Source of the DNA: Ascaris suum
Lineage: Eukaryota; Nematoda; Chromadorea; Rhabditida; Ascarididae
Reading direction: 5' to 3'
Length of the DNA stretch: 64,000 nucleotides
Assembly: GCA_013433145.1 (NCBI GenBank)
Contig: CM024185.1
Span: 6,976,761 to 7,040,760 of the forward strand
In this document: positions 12,838-28,300 of the stretch, piece by piece
Layout of the letters: the number at the start of each line of letters is the position of its first letter
How positions within the stretch are numbered: the first letter of the stretch is position 1
Made by a program: the position numbers and the translations under genes
The notes under the pieces: model-generated
Database searches by the model: none
What the model was told of the DNA's origin: nothing
What the model saw: only the letters and a program-made list of their open reading frames with translations

Positions 12838-13470
12838 GGCTTAACCTTAAACTTGGCCTTAAGCTTTGGGTTAACCTTAAACTTGGCCTTACGCTTAGGC
12901 TTAACCTTAAACTTGGCCTTATTCTTGGCCTTACGCTTAGGCTTAACCTTAAACTTGGCCTTACGCTTAACCTTAACCTTAAACTTATCCTTTTTCTTGG
13001 CCTTGCGCTTAGGCTTAACCTTAAACTTGGCCTTATTCTTGGCCTTGCGCTTAGGCTCAACCTTAAACTTGGCCTTGCGCTTAGGCTTAACCTTAAACTT
13101 GGCATTATTCTTGGCCTTGCGCTTAGGCTTAACCTTAAAATTGCCTTATTCTTGGCCTTGTGCTTAGGCTCAACCTTAAACTTGGCCTATTCTTGGCCAT
13201 GCGCTTAGGCTTAACCTTAAACTTGGCCTTATTCTTGGCCTTGCGCTTAGGCTTAACCTTAAACTTGGCCTTATTCTTGGCCTTGCGCTTAGGCTCAACC
13301 TTAAACCTGGCCTTGCGCTTAGGCTTAACCTTAAACTTGGCCTTGCGCTTAGGCTCAACCTTAACTTGGCCTTGCGCTTAGGCTTAACCTTAAACTTGGT
13401 TTTACGTCTAACCTTAACCTTAAACTTGGCCTTATTCTTGGCTTGCGCTTAGGCCTAACCTTCGACTTAG
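12838..13470 (+). repeat. Higher-order block of diverged telomere-type hexamers (CTTNNN)
   Basis: The whole block reads in an almost unbroken six-base phase as CTT followed by three variable bases: CTTAGG, CTTAAC, CTTAAA, CTTGGC, CTTGCG, CTTATT. These hexamers recur in a fixed order, giving 30-bp units and longer units where CTTATT-CTTGGC is inserted. CTTAGG is the telomere hexamer TTAGGC in another register, on the plus strand. I infer a degenerated telomeric tract that was later re-amplified as a higher-order repeat. Open frames through it (LGLTLNLALRL repeats) are a consequence of the period. Confidence 0.85.
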
Positions 13471-14024
13471 AGGGCCGAATGACATGATACGTTGCGAAGG
13501 GAGAGGCTTCTAGATGCACTACAAAGGCTATGCAGCGGCTAACAATATATGGTCTCCTTGAAGAGCTGGTAACGCTCTCCTGGAGGGCAATGTTGCAAGG
13601 GTACGCGTAGCTGCATCTGGAGACCATCTCTGTGGCTTCTCTGAATTAACGTGTTTTTTGTTCATTCAAATCACTGTGTTCTAAAAATCTAGGTTCATAA
13701 GACAGAGACATAATCCACTTTTTGTACCCTGAGGAGGCGGAGCTGATTGGAGTGCAGATTAGAGGAAGAATTTGAAGGGGAGACATAAACGAGCAATTTT
13801 GTCGTAGACGAACGGAAGGAATGCGACGTGTAAGTGTATGCAGACAATCGTACTCAACAATCCCCGCATGGTTTAAAGGCAATGCCAATGCGTGAGTTTC
13901 ACTTACCAAACAGCTGGCAGTATAAGCAATTTTTGCTGAAATCATTGTTATGACGGCAGCTACTGAAAGCGATGGCGAAACCGAAGTATTATTAGGGAGG
14001 AAGGGAGGGGGAAAGAAAGGCAGA
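13471..14024. other. Unique spacer between telomere-like block and satellite
   Basis: About 550 bp with no repeat similarity that I can see. It ends in a purine-rich run (about 13,994-14,020, AGGGAGGAAGGGAGGGGGAA) immediately before the first satellite monomer. No gene is supported. Confidence 0.6.
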
Positions 14025-14704
14025 ATTGCACAAAAGATGCCCTTTATCGCGGTACAAGTCCTTTTTCGTGGTACAAGTTCGGTTGAACTGCATCGAATTT
14101 GACAGCAAAATGATTAATAATTCCTTTATAATTGATCATCGAATAAATCCCAATTGCAGCAGTAATGCACAAAAAATGACCTTTATCGTGGTAAAAGTTC
14201 GGCTGAACTGCATGAAATTTTAGAGCAAAATGATTAATTATTCCTTTACAATTGATCATCGAACAAATCCCAATTGCAGCAATAATGCACAAGAAATGCC
14301 CTTGATCGTGGTACATGTTCGGCTCAACTGCATCAAATTTGACATCAAAATGATTAATTATTCCCATGCACTTGATCATCGAAAAAATCCCAATTGCAGC
14401 AATAATGCACAAAAGATGCCCTTTATCGTGGTACAAGTTCGGTTGAACTGCATCGAATTTGAGAGCAAAATGATTAATTATTAATTTATAATTGATCATC
14501 GAATAAATCCATATTGCAGCAATAATGCACAAAAGACGCCCTTTATCGTGGTACAAGTTCGGTTGAACTGCATCGAATTTGAGAGCAAAATGATTAATTA
14601 TTAATTTAAAATTGATCATCGAATAAATCTAAATTGTAGCAATAATGCACAAAAAATGCCCTTTATTGGGGTACAAGTTCGGCTGAACTGCATGAAATTT
14701 TAGA

Positions 14705-16200
14705 GCAAAATGATTAATTATTCCTTTACAATTGATCATCGAACAAATCCCAATTGCAGCAATAATGCACAGGAAATGCCCTTTATCGTGGTACAAGTTC
14801 GGCTCAACTGCATCATCAAATTTGACATCAAAATGATTAATTATTAATTTATAATTGATCATCGAATAAATCCATATTGCAGCAATAATGCACAAAAGAC
14901 GCCCTTTATCGTGATACAAGTTCGGTTGAACTGCATCGAATTTGAGAGCAAAATGATTAATTATTAATTTAAAATTGATCATCGAATAAATCCCAATTGC
15001 AGCAACAATGCACAATAGATGCCCTTTATCGTGGTACAAGTTCGGCTGAACTGCATCAAATTTTACAGCAAAATGATCAACTATTCCCATGCAATTGATC
15101 ATCGAATAAATCCCAATTGCAGCAATAATGCACAAAAGACGCCCTTTATCGTGGTACAAGTTCGGTTGAATTGCATCGAATTTGACAGCAAAATGATTAA
15201 TTATTATTTTATAATTGATCATCGAATAAATCCCAATTGCAGCAATAATGCACAAAAAATGCCCTTTATCGTGGTACAAGTTCGGCTGAACTGCATCAAA
15301 TTTTACAGCAAAATGATCAATTATTCCTTTACAATTGATCATCGAACAAATCCCAATTGCAGCAATAATGCACAAGAAATGCCCTTGATCGTGGTACAAG
15401 TTCGGCTCAACTGCATCAAATTTGACATCAAAATGATTAATTATTCCCATGCACTTGATCATCGAAAAAATCCCAATTGCAGCAATAATGCACAAATGAT
15501 ACCCTTTATCGTGGTAGAAGTTGGGCTGAACTGCATCAAATTTGACAGCAAAATGATTAATTATTTATTTATAATTGATCATCGAATAAATCCGAATTGC
15601 AGAAATAATGCACAAAAAAGGCCCTTTATCGTGGTACAAGTTCGGCTGAAATGCATCAAATTTGACATCAAAATGATTAATTATTCCTTTACAATTGATC
15701 ATCGAACAAATCCCAATTGCAGCAATAATGCACAAGAAATGCCCTTGATCGTGGTACATGTTCGGCTCAACTGCATCAAATTTGACATCAAAATGATCAA
15801 TTATTCCCATGCAATTGATCATCGAACAAATCCAATTGCAGCCATAATGCACAAAAGACGCCCTTTATCGTGGTACAAGTTCGGTTGAACTGCATCGAGT
15901 TTGACAGCAAAATGATTAATTATTCCTTTATAATTGGTCATCGAATAAATCCCAATTGCAGCAATAATGCACAAATGATGCCCTTTATCGTGGTAGAAGT
16001 TCGGTTGAACTGCATCGAATTTGAGAGCAAAATGATTAATTAATAATTTATAATTGATCATCGAATAAATCCCAATTGCAGCAATAATGCACAAAAAATC
16101 CGTTTTATCGTGGTACAAGTTCGGCTGAAATGCATCAAATTTGACATCAAAATGATTAATTATTCCTTTATAATTGGTCATCGAATAAATCCCAATTGCA
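14705..16200 (+). repeat. Higher-order block within the satellite, copy 1
   Basis: A run of about 12 monomers whose ordered variants recur about 3.11 kb downstream. Shared private markers include CACAGGAAATGCC, GATCAACTATTCCC, a TTATTATTTTATAATTG monomer, and ATGATACCCTTTATCG followed by GTAGAAGTTGGG. Confidence 0.75.
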
Positions 16201-17818
16201 GCAATAATGCACATAGATGCCCTTTATCGTGGTACAAGTTCGGCTGAACTGCATCAAATTTTACAGCAAAATGATCAATTATTCCCATGCAATTGATCAT
16301 CGAATAAATCCCAATTGCAGCCATAATGCACAAAAACGCCCTTTATAGTGGTACAAGTTCGGTTGAACTGCATCGAATTTGACAGCAAATGATTAATTAT
16401 TTCTTTATAATTGATCATCGAATAAATCCCAATTGCAGCATAATGCACAAAAAAATGACCTTTATCGTGGTAAAAGTTCGGCTGAACTGCATGAAATTTT
16501 AGAGCAAAATGATTAATTATTCCTTTACAATTGATCATCGAACAAATCCCAATTGCAGCAATAATGCACAAGAAATGCCCTTTATCGTGGTACAAGTTCG
16601 GCTCAACTGCATCAAATTTGACATCAAAATGATTAATATTAATTTATAATTGATCATCGAATAAATCCCAATTGCAGCAATAATGCACAAAAAATGCGTT
16701 TTATCGTGGTAAAAGTTGGGCTGAACTGCATCAAATTTGACAGCAAAATGATTAATTATTCCTTTATAATTGATCATCGAATAAATCCGAATTGCAGAAA
16801 TAATGCACAAAAAAGCCCTTTATCGTGGTACAAGTTCGGCTGAAATGCATCAAATTTGACATCAAAATGATTAATTATTCCCATGCAATTGATCATCGAA
16901 TAAATCCCAATTGCAGCAATAATGCACAATAGATGCCCTTTATCGTGGTACAAGTTCGGCTGAACTGCATCAAATTTTACAGCAAAATGATCAATTATTC
17001 CCATGCAATTGATCATCGAATAAATCCCAATTGCAGCCATAATGCACAAAAGACGCCCTTTATCGTGGTACAAGTTCGGTGAACTGCATCGAGTTTGACA
17101 GCAAAATGATTAATTATTCCTTTATAATTGATCATCGAATAAATCCCAATTGCAGCAATAATGCACAAAAAATGCCCTTTATCGTGGTACAAGTTCGGCT
17201 GAACTGCATCAAATTTGACATCAAAATGATTAGTTATTCCTATGCAATTGATCATCGAATAAATCCCAATTGCAGCAATAATGCACAAAAAATGCCCTTT
17301 ATCGTGGTACAAGTTCGGCTGAACTGCATCAAATTTGACATCAAAATGATTAGTTATTCCTATGCAATTGATCATCGAATAAATCCCAATTGCAACAATA
17401 ATGCACAAAATGCCCTTTATCGTGGTACAAGTTCGGCTGAACTGCATCAAATTTTACAGCAAAATGATCAATTATTCCCATGCAATTGATCATCGAATAA
17501 ATCCCAATTGCAGCAATAATGCACAATAGATGCCCTTTATCGTGGTACAAGTTCGGCTGAACTGCATCAAATTTTACAGCAAAATGATCAATTATTCCCA
17601 TGCAATTGATCATCGAATAAATCCCAATTGCAGCAATAATGCACAAAAAATGCCCTTTATCGTGGTACAAGTTCGGCTGAACTGCATCAAATTTGACATC
17701 AAAATGATTAGTTATTCCTATGCAATTGATCATCGAATAAATCCCAATTGCAACAATAATGCACAAAAGATGCCCTTTATCGTGGTACAAGTTCGGCTGA
17801 AATGCATCAAATTTTACA

Positions 17819-19312
17819 GCAAAATGATTAATTATTCCTTTACAATTGATCATCGAACAAATCCCAATTGCAGCAATAATGCACAGGAAATGCCCTTTAT
17901 CGTGGTACAAGTTCGGCTCAACTGCATCAAATTTGACATCAAAATGATTAATTATTAATTTATAATTGATCATCGAATAAATCCATATTGCAGCAATAAT
18001 GCACAAAAGACGCCCTTTATCGTGATACAAGTTCGGTTGAACTGCATCGAATTTGAGAGCAAAATGATTAATTATTAATTTAAAATTGATCATCGAATAA
18101 ATCCCAATTGCAGCAACAATGCACAATAGATGCCCTTTATCGTGGTACAAGTTCGGCTGAACTGCATCAAATTTTACAGCAAAATGATCAACTATTCCCA
18201 TGCAATTGATCATCGAATAAATCCCAATTGCAGCAATAATGCACAAAGACGCCCTTTATCGTGGTACAAGTTCGGTTGAATTGCATCGAATTTGACAGCA
18301 AAATGATTAATTATTATTTTATAATTGATCATCGAATAAATCCCAATTGCAGCAATAATGCACAAAAAATGCCCTTTATCGTGGTACAAGTTCGGCTGAA
18401 CTGCATCAAATTTTACAGCAAAATGATCAATTATTCCTTTACAATTGATCATCGAACAAATCCCAATTGCAGCAATAATGCACAAAAATGCCTTGATCGT
18501 GGTACAAGTTCGGCTCAACTGCATCAAATTTGACATCAAAATGATTAATTATTCCCATGCACTTGATCATCGAAAAAATCCCAATTGCAGCAATAATGCA
18601 CAAATGATACCCTTTATCGTGGTAGAAGTTGGGCTGAACTGCATCAAATTTGACAGCAAAATGATTAATTATTTCTTTATAATTGATCATCGAATAAATC
18701 CGAATTGCAGAAATAATGCACAAAAAAGGCCCTTTATCGTGGTACAAGTTCGGCTGAAATGCATCAAATTTGACATCAAAATGATTAATTATTCCTTTAC
18801 AATTGATCATCGAACAAATCCCAATTGCAGCAATAATGCACAAGAAATGCCCTTGATCGTGGTACATGTTCGGCTCAACTGCATCAAATTTGACATCAAA
18901 ATGATCAATTATTCCCATGCAATTGATCATCGAACAAATCCCAATTGCAGCCATAATGCACAAAAGACGCCCTTTATCGTGGTACAAGTTCGGTTGAACT
19001 GCATCGAATTTGACAGCAAAATGATTAATTATTCCTTTATAATTGGTCATCGAATAAATCCCAATTGCAGCAATAATGCACAAATGAAATGCCCTTTATC
19101 GTGGTAGAAGTTCGGTTGAACTGCATCGAATTTGAGAGCAAAATGATTAATTATTAATTTATAATTGATCATCGAATAAATCCCAATTGCAGCAATAATG
19201 CACAAAAAATCCGTTTTATCGTGGTACAAGTTCGGCTGAAATGCATCAAATTTGACATCAAAATGATTAATTATTCCTTTATAATTGATCATCGAATAAA
19301 TCCCAATTGCAG
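17819..19312 (+). repeat. Higher-order block within the satellite, copy 2
   Basis: Repeats the monomer order of 14,705-16,200, with only scattered substitutions and small indels. After about 19.3 kb the two copies diverge, and similarity appears to resume one monomer out of register. Confidence 0.75.
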
Positions 19313-22300
19313 CAATAATGCACAATAGATGCCCTTTATCGTGGTACAAGTTCGGTTGAACTGCATCGAATTTGACAGCAAAATGATTAATTATTCCTTT
19401 ATAATTGATCATCGAATAAATCCCAATTGCAGCAATAATGCACAAAAAATGCCTTTATCGTGGTAAAAGTTCGGCTGAACTGCATGAAATTTTACAGCAA
19501 AATGATTAATTATTCCTTTACAATTGATCATCGAACAAATCCCAATTGCAGCAATAATGCACAAGAAATGCCCTTTATCGTGGTACAAGTTCGGCTCAAC
19601 TGCATCAAATTTGACATCAAAATGATTAATTATTAATTTATAATTGATCATCGAATAAATCCCAATTGCAGCAATAATGCACAAAAGATGCCCTTTATCG
19701 TGGTACAAGTTCGGCTGAACTGCATCAAATTTTACAGCAAAATGATCAATTATTCCCATGCAATTGATCATCGAATAAATCCCAATTGCAGCAATAATGC
19801 ACAAAAGATGCCCTTTATCGTGGTACAAGTTCGGCTGAACTGCATCAAATTTTACAGCAAAATGATCAATTATTCCCATGCAATTGATCATCGAATAAAT
19901 CCCAATTGCAGCAATAATGCACAAAAAATGCCCTTTATCGTGGTACAAGTTCGGCTGAACTGCATCAAATTTGACATCAAAATGATTAGTTATTCCTATG
20001 CAATTGATCATCGAATAAATCCCAATTGCAGCAATAATGCACAAAAAATGCCCTTTATCGTGGTACAAGTTCGGCTGAACTGCATCGAATTTGACAGCAA
20101 AATGATTAATTATTCCTTTATAATTGATCATCGAATAAATCCCAATTGCAGCAGTAATGCACAAAAAATGACCTTTATCGTGGTAAAAGTTCGGCTGAAC
20201 TGCATGAAATTTTAGAGCAAAATGATTAATTATTATTTACAATTGATCATCGAACAAATCCCAATTGCAGCAATAATGCACAAAAATGCCCTTTATAGTG
20301 GTACAAGTTCGGCTCAACTGCATCAAATTTGACATCAAAATGATTAATTATTAATTTATAATTGATCATCGAATAAATCCCAATTGCAGCAATAATGCAC
20401 AAAAAATGCCCTTTATCGTGGTATAAGTTGGGCTGAACTGCATCAAATTTGACAGCAAAATGATTAATTATTCCTTATAATTGATCATCGAATAAATCCA
20501 ATTGCAGAAATAATGCACAAAAAAGGCCCTTTATCGTGGTACAAGTTCGGCTGAAATGCATCAAATTTGACATCAAAATGATTAATTATTCCCATGCAAT
20601 TGATCATCGAATAAATCCCAATTGCAGCAATAATGCACAATAGATGCCCTTTATCGTGGTACAAGTTCGGCTGAACTGCATCAAATTTTACAGCAAAATG
20701 ATCAATTATTCCCATGCAATTGATCATCGAATAAATCCCAATTGCAGCAATAATGCACAAAAAATGCCCTTTATCGTGGTACAAGTTCGGCTGAACTGCA
20801 TCAAATTTGACATCAAAATGATTAGTTATTCCTATGCAATTGATCATCGAATAAATCCCAATTGCAGCAATAATGCACAATAGATGCCCTTTATCGTGGT
20901 ACAAGTTCGGCTGAACTGCATCAAATTTTACAGCAAAATGATTAATTATTCCTTTATAATTGATCATCGAATAAATCCCAATTGCAGCAATAATGCACAA
21001 TAGATGCCCTTTATCGTGGTACAAGTTCGGCTGAACTGCATCAAATTTTACAGCAAAATGATCAATTATTCCATGCAATTGATCATCGAATAAATCCCAA
21101 TTGCAGCATAATGCACAAAAGACGCCCTTTATCGTGGTACAAGTTCGGTTGAACTGCATCGAGTTTGACAGCAAAATGATTAATTATTCCTTTATAATTG
21201 ATCATCGAATAAATCCCAATTGCAGCAATAATGCACAAAAAATGCCCTTTATCGTGATACAAGTTCGGCTGAACTGCATCAAATTTGACATCAAAATGAT
21301 TAGTTATTCCTATGCAATTGATCATCGAATAAATCCCAATTGCAGCAATAATGCACAAAAGATGCCCTTTATCGTGGTACAAGTTCGGCTGAACTGCATC
21401 AAATTTTACAGCAAAATGATCAATTATTCCCATGCAATTGATCATCGAATAAATCCCAATTGCAGCAGTAATGCACAAAAGACGCCCTTTATCGTGGTAC
21501 AAGTTCGGTTGAATTGCATCGAATTTGACAGCAAAATGATTAATTATTACTTTATAATTGATCATCGAATAAATCCCAATTGCAGCAATAATGCACAAAA
21601 AATGCCCTTTATCGTGGTACAAGTTCGGCTGAACTGCATCAAATTTGACATCAAAATGATTAGTTATTCCTGTGCAATTGATCATCGAATAAATCCCAAT
21701 TGCAGCAATAATGCACAATAGATGCCCTTTATAGTGGTACAAGTTCGGCTGAACTGCATCAAATTTTACAGCAAAATGATCAATTATTCCTTTACATTTG
21801 ATCATCGAACAAATCCCAATTGCAGCAGTAATGCACAAAAAATGACCTTTATCGTGGTAAAAGTTCGGCTGAACTGCATGAAATTTTACAGCAAAATGAT
21901 CAATTATTCCCATGCAATTGATCATCGAATAAATCCCAATTGCAGCATAATGCACAAAAGACGCCTTTTATCGTGGTACAAGTTCGGTTGAACTGCATCG
22001 AGTTTGACAGCAAAATGATTAATTATTCCTTTATAATTGATCATCGAATAAATCCCAATTGCAGCAATAATGCACAAAAAATGCCCTTTATCGTGGTACA
22101 AGTTCGGCTGAACTGCATCAAATTTGACATCAAAATGATTAGTTATTCCTATGCAATTGATCATCGAATAAATCCCAATTGCAGCAATAATGCACAATAA
22201 GATGCCCTTTATCGTGGTACAAGTTCGGTTGAACTGCATCGAATTTGACAGCAAAATGATTAATTATTCCTTTATAATTGATCACCGAATAAATCCCAAT

Positions 22301-25300
22301 TGCAGAATAATGCACAAAAAATGCCCTTTATCGTGGTACAAGTTCGGCTGAACTGCATCAAATTTGACATCAAAATGATTAGTTATTAATATACAATTGA
22401 TCGTCGAATAAATCCCAATTGCAGCAATAATGCACAAAAAGATGCCCTTTATCGTGGTACAAGTTCGGCTGAACTGCATCAAATTTTACAGCAAAATGAT
22501 CAACTATTCCCATGCAATTGATCATCGAATAAATCCCAATTGCAGCAGTAATGCACAAAAGACGCCCTTTATCGTGGTACAAGTTCGGTTGAACTGCATC
22601 GAATTTGACAGCAAAATGATTAATTATTCCTTTATAATTGATCATCGAATAAATCCCAATTGCAGCAATAATGCACAAAAAATGCCCTTTATCGTGGTAC
22701 AAGTTCGGCTGAACTGCATCAAATTTGACACCAAAATGATTAGTTATTCCTATGCAATTGATCATCGAATAAATCCCAATTGCAGCAATAATGCACAATA
22801 GATGCCCTTTATCGTGGTACAAGTTCGGCTGAACTGCATCAAATTTTACAGCAAAATGATTAATTATTCCTTTACATTTGATCATCGAACAAATCCCAAT
22901 TGCAGCAATAATGCACAAGAAATGCCCTTGATCGTGGTACAAGTTCGGCTCAACTGCATCGAATTTGACATCAAAATGATTAATTATTCCCATGCACTTG
23001 ATCATCGAAAAAATCCCAATTGCAGCAATAATGCACAAATGATCCCTTTATCGTGGTACAAGTTCGGCTGAACTGCATCAAATTTGACAGCAAAATGATT
23101 AATTATTCCTTTATAATTGATCATCGAATAAATCCCAATTGCAGCAATAATGCACAAAAAATGCGTTTTATCGTGGTACTAGTTCGGCTGAAATGCATCA
23201 AATTTGACATCAAAATGATTGATTATTCCCATGCAATTGATCATCGAATAAATCCCAATTGCAGCAATAATGCACAAAAAATGCCCTTTATCGTGGTACA
23301 AGTTCGGTTGAACGCATCGAATTTCACATCAAAATGATTAGTTATTCCTATGCAATTGATCATCGAATAAATCCCAATTGCAGCAGTAATGCACAAAAAA
23401 TGACCTTTATCATGGTAAAAGTTCGGCTGAACTGCACAAATTTTAGAGCAAAATGATTAATTATTCCTTTATAATTGATCATCGAATAAATCCCAGTTGC
23501 AGAAATAATGCACAAAAAAGGCCCTTTATCGTTTTACAAGTTCGGCCGAACTGCATCAAATTTGACATTAAAATGATCAATTATTCCCATGCAATTGATC
23601 ATCGAATAAATCCCAATTGCAGCAGTAATGCACAAAAAATGACCTTTATCGTGGTAAAAGATTCGGCTGAACTGCACGAAATTTTAGAGCAAAATGATTA
23701 ATTATTCCTTTATTATTGATCATCGAATAAATCCCAATTGCAGAAATAATGCACAAAAAAGGCCCTTTATCGTTTTACAAGTTCGGCTGAACTGCATCAA
23801 ATTTGACATCAAAATGATTATTATTCCTATGCAATTGATCATCGAATAAATCCCAATTGCAGCGATAATGCACAAAAAATGCCCTTTATCGTGGTACAAG
23901 TTCGGCTGAAATGCATCAAATTTGACAGCAAAATGATTAATTATTCCTTTATAATTGATCATCGAATAAATCCCAATTGCAGCAACAATGCACAAAAAAT
24001 GACCTTTATCGTGGTAAAAGTTCGGCTGAACTGCACGAAATTTTAGAGCAAAATGATTAATTATTCCTTTATAATTGATCATCGAATAAATCCCAATTGC
24101 AGCAATAATGCACAAAAAATGCCCTTTTTCGTGGTACAAGTTCGGCTGAACTGCATCAAATTTGACATCAAAATGATTATTATTCCTATGCAATTGATCA
24201 TCGAATAAATCCCAATTGCAGCAATAATGCACAAATAGATGCCCTTTATCGTGGTACAAGTTCGGCTGAACTGCATCAAATTTGACAGCAAAATGATCAA
24301 TTATTCCCATGCAATTGATCATCGAATAAATCCCAATTGCAGCAATAATGCACAAAAAATGCCCTTTATCGTGGTAAAAGTTCGGCTGAACTGCATCGAA
24401 TTTTAGAGCAAAATGATTAATTATTCTTTATTATTGATCATCGAATAAATCCCAATTGCAGAAATAATGCACAAAAAAGCCCTTTATCGTGGTACAAGTT
24501 CGGCTGAACTGCATCAAATTTGACATTGAAATGATTAGTTATTCCTATGCAATTGATCATCGAATAAATCCCAATTGCAGCGATAATGCACAAAAAATGC
24601 CCTTTATCGTGGTACAAGTTCGGCTGAAATGCATCAAATTTGACAGCAAAATGATTAATTATTCCTTTATAATTGATCACGAATAAATCCCAATTGCAGC
24701 AAAATGCAAAAAAAATGCCCTTTATCGTGGTACAAGTTCGGCTGAAGTGCATCGAATTTGACAGCAAAATGATTAATTATTCTTTATAATTGATCATCGA
24801 ATAAATCCCAATTGCAGCAATAATGCACAAAAAATGCCCTTTATCGTGGTACAAGTTCGGCTGAACTGCATCAAATTTGACATCAAAATGATCAATTATT
24901 CCTATGCAATTGATCATCGAATAAATCCCAATTGCAGCAATAATGCACAATAGATGCCCTTTATCGTGGTACAAGTTCGGCTGAACTGCATCAAATTTTA
25001 CTGCAAAATGATCAATTATTCCCATGCAATTCATCATCGAATAAATCCCAATTGCAGCAGTAATGCACAAAAAATGACCTTTATCGTGGTAAAAGTTCGG
25101 CTGAACTGCATGAAATTTTAGAGCAAAATGATTAATTATTCCTTTACAATTGATCATCGAACAAATCCCAATTGCAGCAATAATGCACAAGAAATGCCCT
25201 TTATCGTGGTACAAGTTCGGCTCAACTGCATCAAATTTGACATCAAAATGATTAATTATTAATTTATAATTGATCATCGAATAAATCCCAATTGCAGCAA

Positions 25301-28300
25301 TAATGCACAAAAAATGCGTTTTATCGTGGTAAAGTTGGGCTGAACTGCATCAAATTTGACAGCAAAATGATTAATTATTCCTTTATAATTGATCATCGAA
25401 TAAATCCGAATTGCAGAATAATGCACAAAAAAGGCCCTTTATCGTGGTAGAAGTTCGGCTGAATTGCATCAAATTTGACATCAAAATGATTAATTATTCC
25501 CATGCAATTGATCATCGAATAAATCCCAATTGCAGCAATAATGCACAAAAATGCCCTTTATCGTGGTACAAGTTCGGCTGAACTGCATCAAATTTTACAG
25601 CAAAATGATTAATTATTCCCATGCAATTGATCATCGAATAAATCCCAATTGCAGCCATAATGCACAAAAGACGCCCTTTATCGTGGTACAAGTTCGGTTG
25701 AACTGCATCGAGTTTGACAGCAAAATGATTAATTATTCTTTTATAATTGATCATCGAATAAATCCCAATTGCAGCAATAATGCACAAAAAATGCCCTTTA
25801 TCGTGGTACAAGTTCGGCTGAACTGCATCAAATTTGACATCAAAATGATTAATTATTCCTATGCAATTGATCATCGAATAAATCCCAATTGCAGCAATAA
25901 TGCACAAAAAATGCCCTTTATCGTGGTACAAGTTCGGCTGAACTGCATCAAATTTGACATCAAAATGATTAGTTATTCCTATGCAATTGATCATCGAATA
26001 AATCCCAATTGCAACAATAATGCACAAAAGATGCCCTTTATCGTGGTACAAGTTCGGCTGAACTGCATCAAATTTACAGCAAAATGATCAATTATTCCTT
26101 TACATTTGATCATCGAACAAATCCCAATTGCAGCAGTAATGCACAAAAAATGACCTTTATCGTGGTAAAAGTTCGGCTGAACTGCATCAAATTTTACAGC
26201 AAAATGATCAATTATTCCCATGCAATTGATCATCGAATAAATCCCAATTGCAGCCATAATGCACAAAAGACGCCTTTTATCGTGGTACAAGTTCGGTTGA
26301 ACTGCATCGAGTTTGACAGCAAAATGATTAATTATTCCTTTATAATTGATCATCGAATAAATCCCAATTGCAGCAATAATGCACAAAAAATGCGTTTTAT
26401 CGTGGTACAAGTTCGGTTGAACTGCATCGAATTTGACAGCAAAATGATTAATTATTCTTTTATAATTGATCATCGAACAAATCGAAATTGCAGCAATAAT
26501 GCACAAAAAATGCGTTTTATCGTGGTACAAGTTCGGCTGAACTGCATCAAATTTGACAGCAAAATGATTAATTATTCCTTTATAATTGATCATCGAATAA
26601 ATCCGAATTGCAGAAATAATGCACAAAAAAGGCCCTTTATCGTGGTACAAGTTCGGCTGAAATGCATCAAATTTGACATCAAAATGATTAATTATTCCCA
26701 TGCAATTGATCATCGAATAAATCCCAATTGCAGCAATAATGCACAATAGATGCCCTTTATCGTGGTAAAAGTTCGGCTGAACTGCATGAAATTTTAGAGC
26801 AAAATGATTAATTATTCCTTTACAATTGATCATCGAACAAATCCCAATTGCAGCAATAATGCACAAGAAATGCCCTTTATCGTGGTACAAGTTCGGCTCA
26901 ACTGCATCAAATTTGACATCAAAATGATTAATTATTAATTTATAATTGATCATCGAATAAATCCCAATTGCAGCAATAATGCACAAAAAATGCGTTTTAT
27001 CGTGGTAAAAGTTGGGCTGAACTGCATCAAATTTGACAGCAAAATGATTAATTATTCCTTTATAATTGATCATCGAATAAATCCCAATTGCAGCAATAAT
27101 GCACAATAGATGCCCTTTGTGTGGTACAAGTTCGGCTGAACTGCATCAAATTTTACAGCAAAATGATCAATTATTCCCATGCAATTGATCATCGAATAAA
27201 TCCCAATTGCAGCCATAATGCACAAAAGAACGCCCTTTATCGTGGTACAAGTTCGGTTCAACTGCATCGAATTTGACAGCAAAATGATTAATTATTCCTT
27301 TATAATTGATCATCGAATAAATCCCAATTGCAGCAATAATGCACAAAAGATGCCCTTTATCGTGGTACAAGTTCGGCTGAACTGCATCAAATTTTACAGC
27401 AAAATGATCAATTATTCCTTTACAATTGATCATCGAACAAATCCCAATTGCAGCAATAATGCACAAAAATGGCGTTGATCGTGTACAAGTTCGGCTCAAC
27501 TGCATCAAATTTGACATCAAAATGATTAATTATTCCCATGCACTTGATCATCGAAAAAATCCCAATTGCAGCAATAATGCACAAATGATGCCCTTTATCG
27601 TGGTAGAAGTTCGGTGAACTGCATCGAATTTGAGAGCAAAATGATTAATTATTAATTTATAATTGATCATCGAATAAATCCCAATTGCAGCAATAATGCA
27701 CAAAAAATCCGTTTTATCGTGGTACAAGTTCGGCTGAAATGCATCAAATTTGACATCAAAATGATTAATTATTCCCATGCAATTGATCATCGAATAAATC
27801 CCAATTGCAGCAATAATGCACAAAAATGATCTTTATCGTGGTACAAGTTCGGTTGAACTGCATCGAATTTGACATCAAAATGATTAATTATTCCTATGCA
27901 ATTGATCATCGAATAAATCCCAATTGCAGCAATAATGCACAAAAGATGCCCTTTATCGTGGTACAAGTTCGGCTGAACTGCATCAAATTTACAGCAAAAT
28001 GATCATTATTCCCATGCAATTGATCATCGAATAAATCCCAATTGCAGCAATAATGCACAAAAGACGCCCTTTATAGTGGTACAAGTTCGGTTGAACTGCA
28101 TCGAATTTGACAGCAAAATGATTAATTATTCCTTTAAATTGATCATCGAATAAATCCCAATTGCAGCAGTAATGCACAAAAAATGACCTTTATCGTGGTA
28201 AAAGTTCGGCTGAACTGCATGAAATTTTAGAGCAAAATGATTAATTATTATTTTACAATTGATCATCGAACAAATCCCAATTGCAGCAATAATGCACAAA

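Noticed and set aside
12767..13381. Leu/Arg/Ser-rich repetitive ORFs (LGLTLNLALRL, LRLSLSARPS)
   Set aside because: They are translations of the hexamer block. The 30-bp period is divisible by three, which keeps frames open.
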